In this document: one piece after another, positions 57,701 through 64,000 of the stretch
Numbering within the stretch: position 1 is the first letter of the stretch
Layout of the letters: every line of letters starts with the position of its first letter
Assembly (NCBI RefSeq): GCF_037996825.1
Contig: NZ_JBBNAC010000001.1
Location: forward strand, 744,001 to 808,000
Origin: Bdellovibrio sp. BCCA
GTDB lineage: Bacteria > Bdellovibrionota > Bdellovibrionia > Bdellovibrionales > Bdellovibrionaceae
Length of the DNA stretch: 64,000 nt
Reading direction: 5' to 3'
Notes under the pieces: model-generated
What the model was told of the DNA's origin: nothing
Seen by the model: the letters and a program-made list of their open reading frames with translations, nothing else
Database searches by the model: none
Program-made: the position numbers and the translations under genes

Positions 57701-57958
57701 AATGCGCCACTTCCTCCAGGCTTGAACGCGGAAGAAACAAAACAATATAAAGCGGGTGTTGAAAAGTTCGCCGAACCATTCAATACCAAAGTCCGAGAAA
57801 GTTTCAAACTTGCGGTCGACCGTGGGTTGGAATTGGAAGTCTACAACGACGGATTTAAAACGGCTTACGAGTATATGAATAAGCTTGATCCGAAAACTTA
57901 CTACAACGGTGGTGAGATTGGTTCGGATATCCGCTTAGTGAATTGGATAGGTCAATAA
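54755..57958 (+). CDS. gltD: Large periplasmic TPR protein, GltD-like
   Basis: 1067 aa. Signal peptide (HQLLVSSLLTALCVSPVFAQ) then about a dozen TPR units spread over residues 115-930 (ELWLRLAELYVEKASL, ALFFLGYNYFELGEVKKG, EIKFRMGRLYYQSNHFDEA, IYNAAVLYEALGKSDEAIRS). This size and composition match the periplasmic TPR protein of the Glt gliding complex. The start lies 4 bases after the GltC-like stop and its stop overlaps the next start (TAATG), so the operon is tightly coupled. Likely a periplasmic scaffold. Confidence 0.72.
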   Translation: MKFNRHQLLVSSLLTALCVSPVFAQAKVVKTTTKTVKKKTVGELLSQANEGSRGGRVQMSKTDTSLPSSNLGFKDDVKGYNLESVKPPRSSEIMQREAGGEQAEYERVLDQQIRELYKLTQKFKTSPNRGELWLRLAELYVEKASLIDGRRQDEYDAKLRAFQAGKTKVKPKLDTAEAREYNKKAVQLYEWFQRDFPRDEKMSQALFFLGYNYFELGEVKKGAQYYEQLTKGYPNSPFVGEAHFALAEYYFENEKWAQAYKEYSYLIKEKKHRLHTFALYKGAWCLFRLGKIQQAMNYLEFIIRTGKSETGEQLAGRKTVNRTRLEGEALRDIVVFYAEGGDPARAASYFKNLVGDNTGSYLERLAYQYSDRGNKDASREVFKLLISQNPNSPKAFEYQYQIVQNYYYAKNTSRFKNELYSWVKDYDSSSAWYAANKNNKDLIENSYKLRETTLRNYVLQQHQTAQNSRAPYSQAQANDGYQLYLKEFPDSATASDMHFYYGELLYDMGKYDEAAMQYKWVVDNAPQSKFYGKSAQNLILAVERSIPSDQEMQKRVGNSLDPVPLEPKVDRFIKAGQWYVEKFPTSEKAVEIKFRMGRLYYQSNHFDEATKHFREIVQQYPNTKYAEYSANLLLDIYNLRKDYVGLEKTGAELLAVPSIASSKAGSDIRGVMEKASFKRGQDLELEKKYADSAQVYDAFAKQNPKSSLAITALFNAGVNYERAGMNGPSIQAYQGVLASKDPSADKLKPKVRRLLAKQYQDSAQFEEAAKLYKQSAQENPTDPLAPNLIYNAAVLYEALGKSDEAIRSYTEFTKLNKKHSDNIEAVYSMAQIHRKAGQNGAAIARYTEYVEGGGRDQEKVVESAYWVSELYGRQRALTKSNEWAQKTLAIQRRFAPNKKGVGASYAAKLKLAEAMGTFKEMKAISFPKDPNKQKAAADKKVALLTKLTSELADVIKYDSAEEIVSSLSVLGEANQNMAQAILNAPLPPGLNAEETKQYKAGVEKFAEPFNTKVRESFKLAVDRGLELEVYNDGFKTAYEYMNKLDPKTYYNGGEIGSDIRLVNWIGQ

Positions 57959-58809
57959 TGAAGAAGATCATTGTTTTACTTCCTGTTTTAACATTGGCAG
58001 CTTGTGCGACTCAGTCTGTGAATGAAACCGAAGCTCCGGCCCCTGCGGCGCCAACGGTGACCGAGGCTCCTGTTGTGCGTAAGGAAGAGCCGAAGCCCGT
58101 TGTTGTCGAGGAACCGGTGCGCCCGCAAATTCCGACAACACCGTCGCAATACGCGGCTTTAAATGAAGCGATCAAGTCCCAGAGCGATGAAAAGATCTAT
58201 CAAGCTTCAACGCAGATCTTGGCGCAATCATCTAACGACGCTAAAGCATTGAATGCTTTAGCGATGTACCACTATAAGCGTGGACGTTATGATCTTTGTC
58301 GTTACCTTTTAAGCAAGGCGATCGCTGGTAATCCAAGAATGGCAGAGCTTTACTCAAACATGGGTATTGTTCAGCTTGCGCAGAATGAAAAGCGCGATGC
58401 GATCAAATCTTTCCGTAAAGCTTTGGATATCAATAACGACGAAGCTGTAGCGGCAGCGAACCTTGGTGCCATTTACGTTCAAGAAAAAGATTATTCGAAA
58501 GCACAAGTCGTTCTTGAAACCGCTTACAGACGCGGAGTGAGAGATCCGAGAGTTCTCAACAACTACGCCATCGCTCTTACAGCTAACCGCAAATATGAAA
58601 AAGCGGAAGATTTATATAAGACGATTTTGAAAGATTCTGCGAGCAACAAAGACGCTCTTTATAATTATGCAACACTGTTGGTCGATAATATGGGTAAGTA
58701 CCAAGAGGGTTTGGAAGTAATTAACAGACTAAAGTTTGTAGGTGGGCCTGCAGATACTCGCAATCGAATTATTGCTTTGGAAAATAAGGCGAAAGCTGGT
58801 TTAAAATAG
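57958..58809 (+). CDS. gltE: TPR lipoprotein, GltE/AglT-like
   Basis: 283 aa with lipobox LAAC (cysteine near residue 15), a Pro/Glu-rich linker (about 20-55) and about five TPRs (LNALAMYHYKRGRYDLCRYL, AELYSNMGIVQLAQNEKRDA, AVAAANLGAIYVQEKDYSKA). In Myxococcus the corresponding TPR lipoprotein is GltE/AglT. The start at 57958 overlaps the GltD-like stop; an in-frame TTG at 57943 is less likely. Outer-membrane anchoring from the periplasmic side is the probable site. Confidence 0.75.
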   Translation: MKKIIVLLPVLTLAACATQSVNETEAPAPAAPTVTEAPVVRKEEPKPVVVEEPVRPQIPTTPSQYAALNEAIKSQSDEKIYQASTQILAQSSNDAKALNALAMYHYKRGRYDLCRYLLSKAIAGNPRMAELYSNMGIVQLAQNEKRDAIKSFRKALDINNDEAVAAANLGAIYVQEKDYSKAQVVLETAYRRGVRDPRVLNNYAIALTANRKYEKAEDLYKTILKDSASNKDALYNYATLLVDNMGKYQEGLEVINRLKFVGGPADTRNRIIALENKAKAGLK

Positions 58810-58825
58810 AGTGAAGGTGGAAACT

Positions 58826-59134
58826 ATGTTGCGATTCGTTAAACAATTTACAGTCGTGTTTGCAATGATCTGTGCTTTCGAAGTGGCATTTGCGCAGACA
58901 TCGAATCGTACTTCGACGACAACCACCACTACGACAACAACGACGACAAAAAGAAAGGCGACGTTGAACTTTGAAGATGAATTGATCGAAGGTTCAACGC
59001 AAAAGCCGGATCTTTTTTATCTCTTCCAAAAGAAGAATTTTAATTACAGTCGTTTGATTAAGCTTAGACAAAATTTTTTACCCGAGATGAGACGAACATC
59101 AGAAGATATACAGCGGGTTCGGGGTGGTAATTGA
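58826..59134 (+). CDS. Small secreted Thr-rich protein, GltF/CglF candidate
   Basis: 102 aa from ATG 58826 (AAGGTGG 5 bases upstream; GTG at 58811 less likely). Signal peptide (about 1-23, VVFAMICAFEVAFA), then an uninterrupted run of about twelve Thr (near residues 30-42) and a charged C-terminal region. By position between GltE and GltG it may correspond to GltF, but sequence similarity cannot be confirmed. The Thr codons alternate (ACG/ACA/ACC/ACT), so slippage of a pure repeat is unlikely. Periplasmic. Confidence 0.55.
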   Translation: MLRFVKQFTVVFAMICAFEVAFAQTSNRTSTTTTTTTTTTTKRKATLNFEDELIEGSTQKPDLFYLFQKKNFNYSRLIKLRQNFLPEMRRTSEDIQRVRGGN

Positions 59135-61224
59135 GAGCGCCTTTAATATTTAGAATTTTCAAAAACAATCAGCTCGTTGGTGTTAAACAGTTCGATCAAG
59201 ATCAGATCGTGATCGGACATAACGCCGAAGTGCATTTGGATTTAGACTCTGATCAAGTGTCTCCGATCCACTGTCTTATTGAGCTGCGTGATATGGGATA
59301 TTACGTCTGTGATTTGGGTTCCTCTTCAGGAACTTTCAAAAACGGACAAGCCGTTCTTGATGAGATGGTCTCTTCCGGAGACGAAATCGAAATCGGTCCT
59401 TTTAAGATTGCATTCTTCATTGGCGTTCCAAAACCAAAAGCAGCTCCGGGTGCGACTGTTGTTGCAACACCGGCTGTGATGCCAGCTCCGGTTGAAGTGA
59501 AAAAACCAGAGCCTGCACCGATGCCTCCTGCGGCAGTGGTCAAAACAGAAGAGATCAAAGTCGCTCCAACGCCTGTGATCCCTGTTGAACTACCAAAGGT
59601 GGAAGAAAAACCTGTGATCACGGCGGCTCCGGTTCGTCCTGAGATTCGTAAAGATCGCAGTGCTTATAAGAAAGTGAAGAAAGCAAAAACCTTTGCTCCT
59701 CCAAGTGAGGTTCAGGATTTAAGAACGTATCTGAAACCTGGCAAAGGTGCGACCGTTGAAGTGATCGTCGCGTGGAAAGAAAGAATTCTGAACACGTACC
59801 ACTTCAAGGGAAATAAAGCTGTTCGCGTGAACGCAGGTGACGGGCACATTGCTTTGCCTGACGGACTGGTGCCGCGTGGTTATCCATTACTGGACATGTC
59901 AGCGGGATTAAAGGTCAACACGACAGCAGAAATGAACGTGGAACTTGTTTCCTCTGCGGGTATTCAACCTGTGGAAGATCTGGCTCGCAACGGAAAAGCG
60001 CAAAAAGGCGGCCAAGGTTACAACGTTCGTGTTGATCAAAATGAAATGCTTTGCGTGACTTTGCCGGGCGGTAACATCACAGTTTATATCCGCTTTGTAC
60101 CGCAAGCTCCAATGGTGCCAATGCTTCCAATCATGCTCACGGGTTCTGAAATGACGGGCCTTGTGATGTCGTTGGTGCTTGTTGGTTTGTTGGCTCTTTA
60201 TATTTCTGCGACTCTTCCGAAAGATTGGCAGGAAAATAAGCAAGAGGAAGTTCAGCGTATCGCGCAGGTGATTTTCAATAAACCACCTCCAGCAGCGACG
60301 CCGGTGCCGACTCCTCCGCCGCCAACACCGCCTCCTGTGGCGACACCGACGCCGACTCCAACACCTCCACAAAAAGTGGTTGTGGCGGATCAGACGAAGG
60401 AAGCACAGAAAAAGGGCGAAAAAGGTCAGCAATCGCAAAAAGCCCAAGTGGCAGCGCGTGCTAGTGAAGTGGCACCGAAACCAAATGCAAAAGATCGTAC
60501 GAAGAAATTCACATCCACTCGTCAAGGCGGAGCGATCAAGACAGGGCAGACTGCAGGAGCCAATGCTCAGTCTTCGAATAAAGATCTTTCGAAGGTGGGA
60601 CTTTTCAGCGCCTTCGGTGGCGGCGGAAGTCGCGCGAATATCGACAAGGCTTATTCAGGAGCCGGTGAAGTTCTAGGTATGGCCGATAAAGCGACCGGAA
60701 CTGCGGGCTTCAATGAAGACCGTGCTGGTGATGATCTTGGATCTAAATTTAAAGATTCAGGCGCTGGTGGTAAAGGAACTGCGACTCAAGGGATCGCAGG
60801 GATCGGAACTAAAGGCCGTGGATCGGGTCAAGCTGCTTACGGCGCTGCGGATGGTTTTGGTAGCAAGACCACAGTGGCGATCGAAGGCGGTGGTTTTGAA
60901 GAATCCTTCGACGGAACAATTGATAAGGAAGCGATTCGTCGTGTGATCCGTGCGAAGAAGCACGAACTGCAAAGTTGTTATGAGCGTGTGCTCAACACTT
61001 TGGAAAAAGGTGCGAAGCTTGAAGGTAAAATAATTTTAGCATGGGAAATCGTTGAAAAAGGACAAGCGCGTAACGTGAAAGTGAAGAGTTCAACCTTGGG
61101 TAATCCTAAAGTTGAAAACTGCATTCGTGATCGTTTAGCAAGTTGGACTTTCCCGGAACCTCCACCAGGTCTTGTGGCCGAAGTGCAGGCGTATCCGTTT
61201 GTCTTGAACCCGGCTAATAACTAA
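59131..61224 (+). CDS. gltG: FHA/membrane/TonB-like protein, GltG-like (TTG start)
   Basis: 697 aa. Residues 1-100 are a cytoplasmic FHA domain (IHCLIELRD, DLGSSSGTFKNG) in which the usual Arg of the first motif is His (VIGHN). A Pro/Lys linker follows, then a beta-domain (about 195-325), one membrane segment (about 345-365, TGLVMSLVLVGLLALYI), a Pro/Thr-rich periplasmic stretch and Gly-rich region, and a C-terminal AgmX/PglI-type domain (about 590-697, RRVIRAKKHELQSCYERVL). This is the GltG layout: it could carry force from the motor across the wall. TTG start overlaps the previous stop (TTGA). Confidence 0.82.
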   Translation: MRAPLIFRIFKNNQLVGVKQFDQDQIVIGHNAEVHLDLDSDQVSPIHCLIELRDMGYYVCDLGSSSGTFKNGQAVLDEMVSSGDEIEIGPFKIAFFIGVPKPKAAPGATVVATPAVMPAPVEVKKPEPAPMPPAAVVKTEEIKVAPTPVIPVELPKVEEKPVITAAPVRPEIRKDRSAYKKVKKAKTFAPPSEVQDLRTYLKPGKGATVEVIVAWKERILNTYHFKGNKAVRVNAGDGHIALPDGLVPRGYPLLDMSAGLKVNTTAEMNVELVSSAGIQPVEDLARNGKAQKGGQGYNVRVDQNEMLCVTLPGGNITVYIRFVPQAPMVPMLPIMLTGSEMTGLVMSLVLVGLLALYISATLPKDWQENKQEEVQRIAQVIFNKPPPAATPVPTPPPPTPPPVATPTPTPTPPQKVVVADQTKEAQKKGEKGQQSQKAQVAARASEVAPKPNAKDRTKKFTSTRQGGAIKTGQTAGANAQSSNKDLSKVGLFSAFGGGGSRANIDKAYSGAGEVLGMADKATGTAGFNEDRAGDDLGSKFKDSGAGGKGTATQGIAGIGTKGRGSGQAAYGAADGFGSKTTVAIEGGGFEESFDGTIDKEAIRRVIRAKKHELQSCYERVLNTLEKGAKLEGKIILAWEIVEKGQARNVKVKSSTLGNPKVENCIRDRLASWTFPEPPPGLVAEVQAYPFVLNPANN

Positions 61225-61236
61225 GTTGTTTTATAC

Positions 61237-61256
61237 ACTCCGACTCTTGTCGGAGT
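61237..61256 (+). other. Hairpin between the GltG-like and AglR-like genes
   Basis: ACTCCGAC/GTCGGAGT is a perfect 8-bp stem with a TCTT loop, 12 bases after the gltG stop. A T-run begins 7-8 bases later, so it is not a typical terminator. It could stabilise the upstream message or cause partial attenuation. Confidence 0.55.
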
Positions 61257-61283
61257 AGAAAAGTTTTTTTAAGGAGGAGTTCC

Positions 61284-61949
61284 GTGAACCCAACAGTAAC
61301 AGCAGACAACATGAATTTCATCCAGCGCGCTTTCGCTGAAGGTGGTTTCGTCATGTACGTAATCGCAGTCATTGCTATTTTGGCAGTGTTTGTGATCGTA
61401 GAAAGATTGATGAAGCTAAAAAACCTTGCAGTGGATAAAAAAGAATTCACTGATCAAATTTTCAGAATGGTCGTATCTGGTGATTTGCGCCAGGCCATCA
61501 GCTATTGTGATGCGCGCCCAGCTCCTCTGACAAACACGGTAAAAGCAGGTCTTGTTCAAGCTATGAACAAACGCCCTGACGAAGAAGTGCAAGTGGCGAT
61601 GGACGCTGCCGTTATGAGAGAAATGCCAAAAGTAGAAGGTTGGGTTTCCTTCCTTGCTGTGTTTGGTAACGTGGCGGTTCTTGCCGGACTTCTTGGAACG
61701 ATCATCGGTATGATCGGTTCATTCCGCGCGGTGGCAGCAGCTGACCCAGCAACAAAAGCTCTTGAGCTTTCAAAAGGTATCTCACACGCCTTGAACTGTA
61801 CGGCGTTTGGTCTTTTGGTCGCGATCGTATCAATCGTCGCTTACGGTTTGTTCCAACACCGCATTCAAAAAACAGAGAATGAAGTGATTGAAACAAGCAT
61901 GAGTCTTTTGAACCTTGTTGTTGCGAACAGAGAAAAGATTAAAGACTAA
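61284..61949 (+). CDS. aglR: TolQ/ExbB/MotA-type motor subunit, AglR-like (GTG start)
   Basis: 221 aa with three membrane helices (about 23-43, 125-145, 165-190): FVMYVIAVIAILAVFVIVER, VFGNVAVLAGLLGTIIGMIG and HALNCTAFGLLVAIVSIVAY. This is the proton-channel subunit family of TolQ/ExbB. The very strong Shine-Dalgarno AAGGAGGAG lies 4 bases before the GTG. In Myxococcus, AglR with AglQ and AglS forms the proton-driven motor of gliding. The strong start suggests the motor is made in larger amounts than the upstream scaffold. Confidence 0.87.
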   Translation: MNPTVTADNMNFIQRAFAEGGFVMYVIAVIAILAVFVIVERLMKLKNLAVDKKEFTDQIFRMVVSGDLRQAISYCDARPAPLTNTVKAGLVQAMNKRPDEEVQVAMDAAVMREMPKVEGWVSFLAVFGNVAVLAGLLGTIIGMIGSFRAVAAADPATKALELSKGISHALNCTAFGLLVAIVSIVAYGLFQHRIQKTENEVIETSMSLLNLVVANREKIKD

Positions 61950-61972
61950 CAGGCTTAGACTAGAGGTTTTCT

Positions 61973-62449
61973 ATGGCTCACATAGATAGTGGCGATTCCA
62001 GCGGTAGAAAAAAGAATATCGAGCTCAATCTCGTGCCTTTCATCGACTTGATGAGCGTTCTCATCACGTTCTTGTTGATCACTGCCGTATGGACCCAAGT
62101 GTCTATGATTCAGATTGGTAGTTCTCTTTATGGGAAGAAGTCGGACACTCAACCGGCTCCAACGCCTCCACCGAACGCAGATGTTGTTTTGAAAGTGGAT
62201 GTGAAGGAAGCGGGTTACGTATTAACTGTTGGGAGACAAATCATCAGTCTTCCCATGGTGAACGAACAGTTTGACGAAGCCGGCCTGGTCGCTCAGTTGC
62301 AACGTGTGAAACAGCTTTATCCTGAAAAAGTGGATGCGGTTGTCAGCGTTGCCGACGCAATTCCTTATGAACAGCTTATCAAAGCAATGGACAACTGTTT
62401 AACCGCAGGTTTCTCAGCCATTTCCGTTGCAACAGGAGGGCCTAATTAA
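61973..62449 (+). CDS. aglQ: TolR/ExbD-type motor subunit, AglQ-like
   Basis: 158 aa: a basic cytoplasmic start, one membrane helix (about 18-38, LVPFIDLMSVLITFLLITAV) with the conserved proton-carrying Asp, a Pro-rich linker and a small periplasmic domain (about 65-155) with the ExbD fold. Overlaps the next gene by one base (TAATG). It is the first of two TolR homologues; a TolQ with two TolRs matches AglRQS. Confidence 0.85.
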   Translation: MAHIDSGDSSGRKKNIELNLVPFIDLMSVLITFLLITAVWTQVSMIQIGSSLYGKKSDTQPAPTPPPNADVVLKVDVKEAGYVLTVGRQIISLPMVNEQFDEAGLVAQLQRVKQLYPEKVDAVVSVADAIPYEQLIKAMDNCLTAGFSAISVATGGPN

Positions 62450-63039
62450 TGGCCATCTTTAGACCCGGTGAAAGACACCGTTATCACAACATCTTGAGTA
62501 AGCGTAAAGGGAAACGTGACGTTACGGCGTTGCTGTCATTGACGGCGATGGTGGATATGTTCACGGTTCTGGTGATCTTCCTTCTGCAAAACTACAACGC
62601 AACAGGAGAGATTCTTTACATCCCGAAGGAAGTCGTTCTTCCGAAGGCTTCCAGTGTGCGCGAATTAAAACCCGCTCACGTCGTGACGATTTCCAATAAA
62701 GAAATTCTTTTGGATAAAGACACCGTAGCGACATTTGATGAAGTGAAAGCCGCGGAAGATTGGAATATCGCCAATTTGAAAACGCAATTGCAAGAAGCTT
62801 TGGCAAAATCAAAAGCCGAGCAAGAAAGCAAACTGCAGAACAAGATCCGCGACGTGGTTGAATCCACTCGTGGTGAAGTTGAAGAAGATCCTAATGCATG
62901 GAGCAAAGTGACGATCCAAGCCGATAAAGGCGTGGACTTCCTGACTGTCAAAAAAGTTTTGTACACGGTCACTGAGGCAGGCGCTGGTGAAATTAATTTC
63001 GCAGTGACTAAACTTCCTCAAGAATCGACATCAAATTAA
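62449..63039 (+). CDS. aglS: TolR/ExbD-type motor subunit, AglS-like
   Basis: 196 aa with a basic N-terminus (RPGERHRYHNILSKRKGKRD), a membrane helix (about 25-45, LTAMVDMFTVLVIFLLQNYN) containing the conserved Asp, and a periplasmic domain larger than that of the previous gene with a charged helical insertion (about 105-145). Last gene of the motor triplet. The one-base overlap with the upstream stop indicates fixed stoichiometry. Confidence 0.85.
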   Translation: MAIFRPGERHRYHNILSKRKGKRDVTALLSLTAMVDMFTVLVIFLLQNYNATGEILYIPKEVVLPKASSVRELKPAHVVTISNKEILLDKDTVATFDEVKAAEDWNIANLKTQLQEALAKSKAEQESKLQNKIRDVVESTRGEVEEDPNAWSKVTIQADKGVDFLTVKKVLYTVTEAGAGEINFAVTKLPQESTSN

Positions 63040-63052
63040 AAGTCAGTTATGC

Positions 63053-63086
63053 TGCGCAGGACGTTAACCTTAACCGTGCCTGCGCA
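63053..63086 (+). other. Hairpin before lptC
   Basis: TGCGCAGG (63053-63060) and CCTGCGCA (63079-63086) form a perfect 8-bp stem over an 18-base loop that can pair further (TTAA/TTAA). It ends 11 bases before the lptC ATG and no T-run follows. It could end the aglS message or affect lptC translation. Confidence 0.5.
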
Positions 63087-63097
63087 CCACTCAAACT

Positions 63098-64000
63098 ATG
63101 GCTAAATTTAAGAACCTTATTTTTGTAGCTCTGCTGATCCTTTTGTTTGTAGAGGTTCTTATCGTATTTCCGTCTCGCCTTGAGCACGAAGACGAAGCCG
63201 CTGTTCGCGCCCGCGTTGAAGAACAAGATAAACGAGCTTTAGAAAAAGAAGAACGCATTAAACGCGGTGAAAAAGTGGAAGAGCCTTCCAGTCTTGCTGA
63301 ACAAAAAATGCAAGGCGTTCACTTGGTGGAAAGCCAGCAGGGAAATCGCGATTGGGAATTGTTCGCGGCAACAGCCGAGGGCAATCAAGGGCTTGGCAAC
63401 GTCAAACTCAAAAAAGTGAAAGTTCTTTTCTACAACAAAGAAAAAATTGAATTCACAGTGACCGGCGACACCGGAACGATGGATGCAAAAACCAAAGACC
63501 TGAGTGTTGTCGGCAACGTCGTTACACGCTCAGAAAATGGGTACGTGTTTCAAACGCCGTCGATTTTTTATTCTTCAAGAACGCGCATTATTGAAAGCCC
63601 CGAGCAAGTTTTGATGCAAGGACCGAAAGACACTTCGGGGGCTGGCATGTACTTAAAAGGCAATCGAATGAAAGCCTATGTGGATCAATCCAAAATGACC
63701 ATTTTGGATAAGGTCACAGCGCAGAAGCCGGAAAAAAACGGAAAGAAGTTTGAGATTGTCGCCGACGGTGCAGAATTTAGTGGGAAAAACCGCGAAGCAA
63801 AATTTTTGGGCACGGTTCGCATGAACTACGACAATATGAAACTGGAAGGACCGGAAGCTTCATTCTTGTATAAAGCCGGCGAAGATATTTTAAGTTCGGT
63901 TGCGGTCAAAGGTGGTGTGCGCGTGAGCGATGCGAGTAAGTATGCCACCTCTGAGAGTGTGAACCTGGACCTTTTGTCGAATAAGTACACATTCAAAGGA
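63098..64000 (+). CDS. lptC: LPS export protein LptC, 3' end outside window
   Basis: Open from ATG 63098 for 301 codons to the right edge. The N-terminal membrane anchor (about 5-24, KNLIFVALLILLFVEVLIVF) is followed by a charged stretch and a beta-jellyroll-type periplasmic region (KLKKVKVLFYNKEKIEFTVTG in outline, VGNVVTRSENGYVFQT, SIFYSSRTRIIESPEQV) with the repeated beta-strand pattern of LptC/LptA. It is already longer than ordinary LptC (about 190 aa), so it may carry an extra LptA-like repeat. No strong Shine-Dalgarno is seen. It belongs next to kdsC in many proteobacterial clusters and is separated from it here by the Glt/Agl operon. Confidence 0.82.
   Translation, partial: MAKFKNLIFVALLILLFVEVLIVFPSRLEHEDEAAVRARVEEQDKRALEKEERIKRGEKVEEPSSLAEQKMQGVHLVESQQGNRDWELFAATAEGNQGLGNVKLKKVKVLFYNKEKIEFTVTGDTGTMDAKTKDLSVVGNVVTRSENGYVFQTPSIFYSSRTRIIESPEQVLMQGPKDTSGAGMYLKGNRMKAYVDQSKMTILDKVTAQKPEKNGKKFEIVADGAEFSGKNREAKFLGTVRMNYDNMKLEGPEASFLYKAGEDILSSVAVKGGVRVSDASKYATSESVNLDLLSNKYTFKG

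Overview
The window looks like chromosome of a predatory bacterium of the Bdellovibrio group (Bdellovibrionota). This is inferred from gene content: two tandem tail-fibre-like surface proteins sharing the N-terminal domain of the Bdellovibrio mosaic adhesive trimer (MAT) fibres, two TIGR02147/DUF4423-type regulators, a complete Glt/Agl gliding-type envelope operon next to LPS genes, frequent TTG/GTG starts, and sigma-28-like promoters. Most genes are near or a little under 50% G+C by eye. I saw no rRNA, tRNA, CRISPR array, insertion sequence or prophage structural genes.

Layout. 1-3.8 kb (minus): lipA-pdhC-lpdA, lipoylation and the E2/E3 subunits of pyruvate dehydrogenase; lpdA runs off the left edge. 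4-10.3 kb: short units for SfsA, a CBS protein, an L,D-transpeptidase lipoprotein, a methyltransferase, a beta-propeller lipoprotein, an orphan HEPN protein, a DsbA-like lipoprotein and a secreted protein. 10.4-12.3 kb: a three-gene unit of a 92-aa protein, a cupredoxin-like secreted protein and a CpaF/TadA ATPase, with no other Tad genes. 12.4-20.4 kb: coiled-coil protein and enolase, catalase with an ankyrin partner, FtsB, a small HTH protein and DNA polymerase I. 20.5-24 kb: secreted protein, lipoprotein, FliL-like protein and an FHA/sigma-54 activator. 24.1-28.2 kb: engB-kdsB-pyrG-kdsD, tightly overlapped (KDO and CTP synthesis). 28.2-41 kb: RND permease, two giant fibre proteins and two DUF4423 regulators. 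41-45.2 kb (minus): a three-gene minor-pilin operon. 45.3-51 kb: AGE-family epimerase, coiled-coil lipoprotein, an amino-acid ABC transporter, a membrane coiled-coil protein and a thioesterase. 51-64 kb: kdsC, then two outer-membrane barrels, three TPR proteins, a Thr-rich secreted protein, an FHA/TonB-like protein and a TolQ/TolR/TolR motor, then lptC, cut by the right edge.

How it fits together. KDO/LPS genes (kdsB, pyrG, kdsD ... kdsC ... lptC) bracket the right two thirds of the window. In many proteobacteria these genes sit side by side, so the fibre/pilin/transport block and the Glt/Agl operon look like insertions into an LPS locus. The fibres (prey or surface recognition), minor pilins (type IV pili), L,D-transpeptidase (peptidoglycan) and Glt/Agl machine (surface motility or envelope force transmission) together suggest an envelope and prey-interaction neighbourhood.

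The most interesting items are the two mosaic fibre genes, including one G+C-rich module inside the second; the single operon holding outer-membrane, periplasmic and motor parts of the Glt/Agl machine; the orphan CpaF/cupredoxin unit behind a sigma-28-like promoter; a recurring intergenic motif TTTCRGAGGGAAA at 5-12.5 kb; and several RNA hairpins placed where they could control translation (polA) or readthrough (the epimerase).
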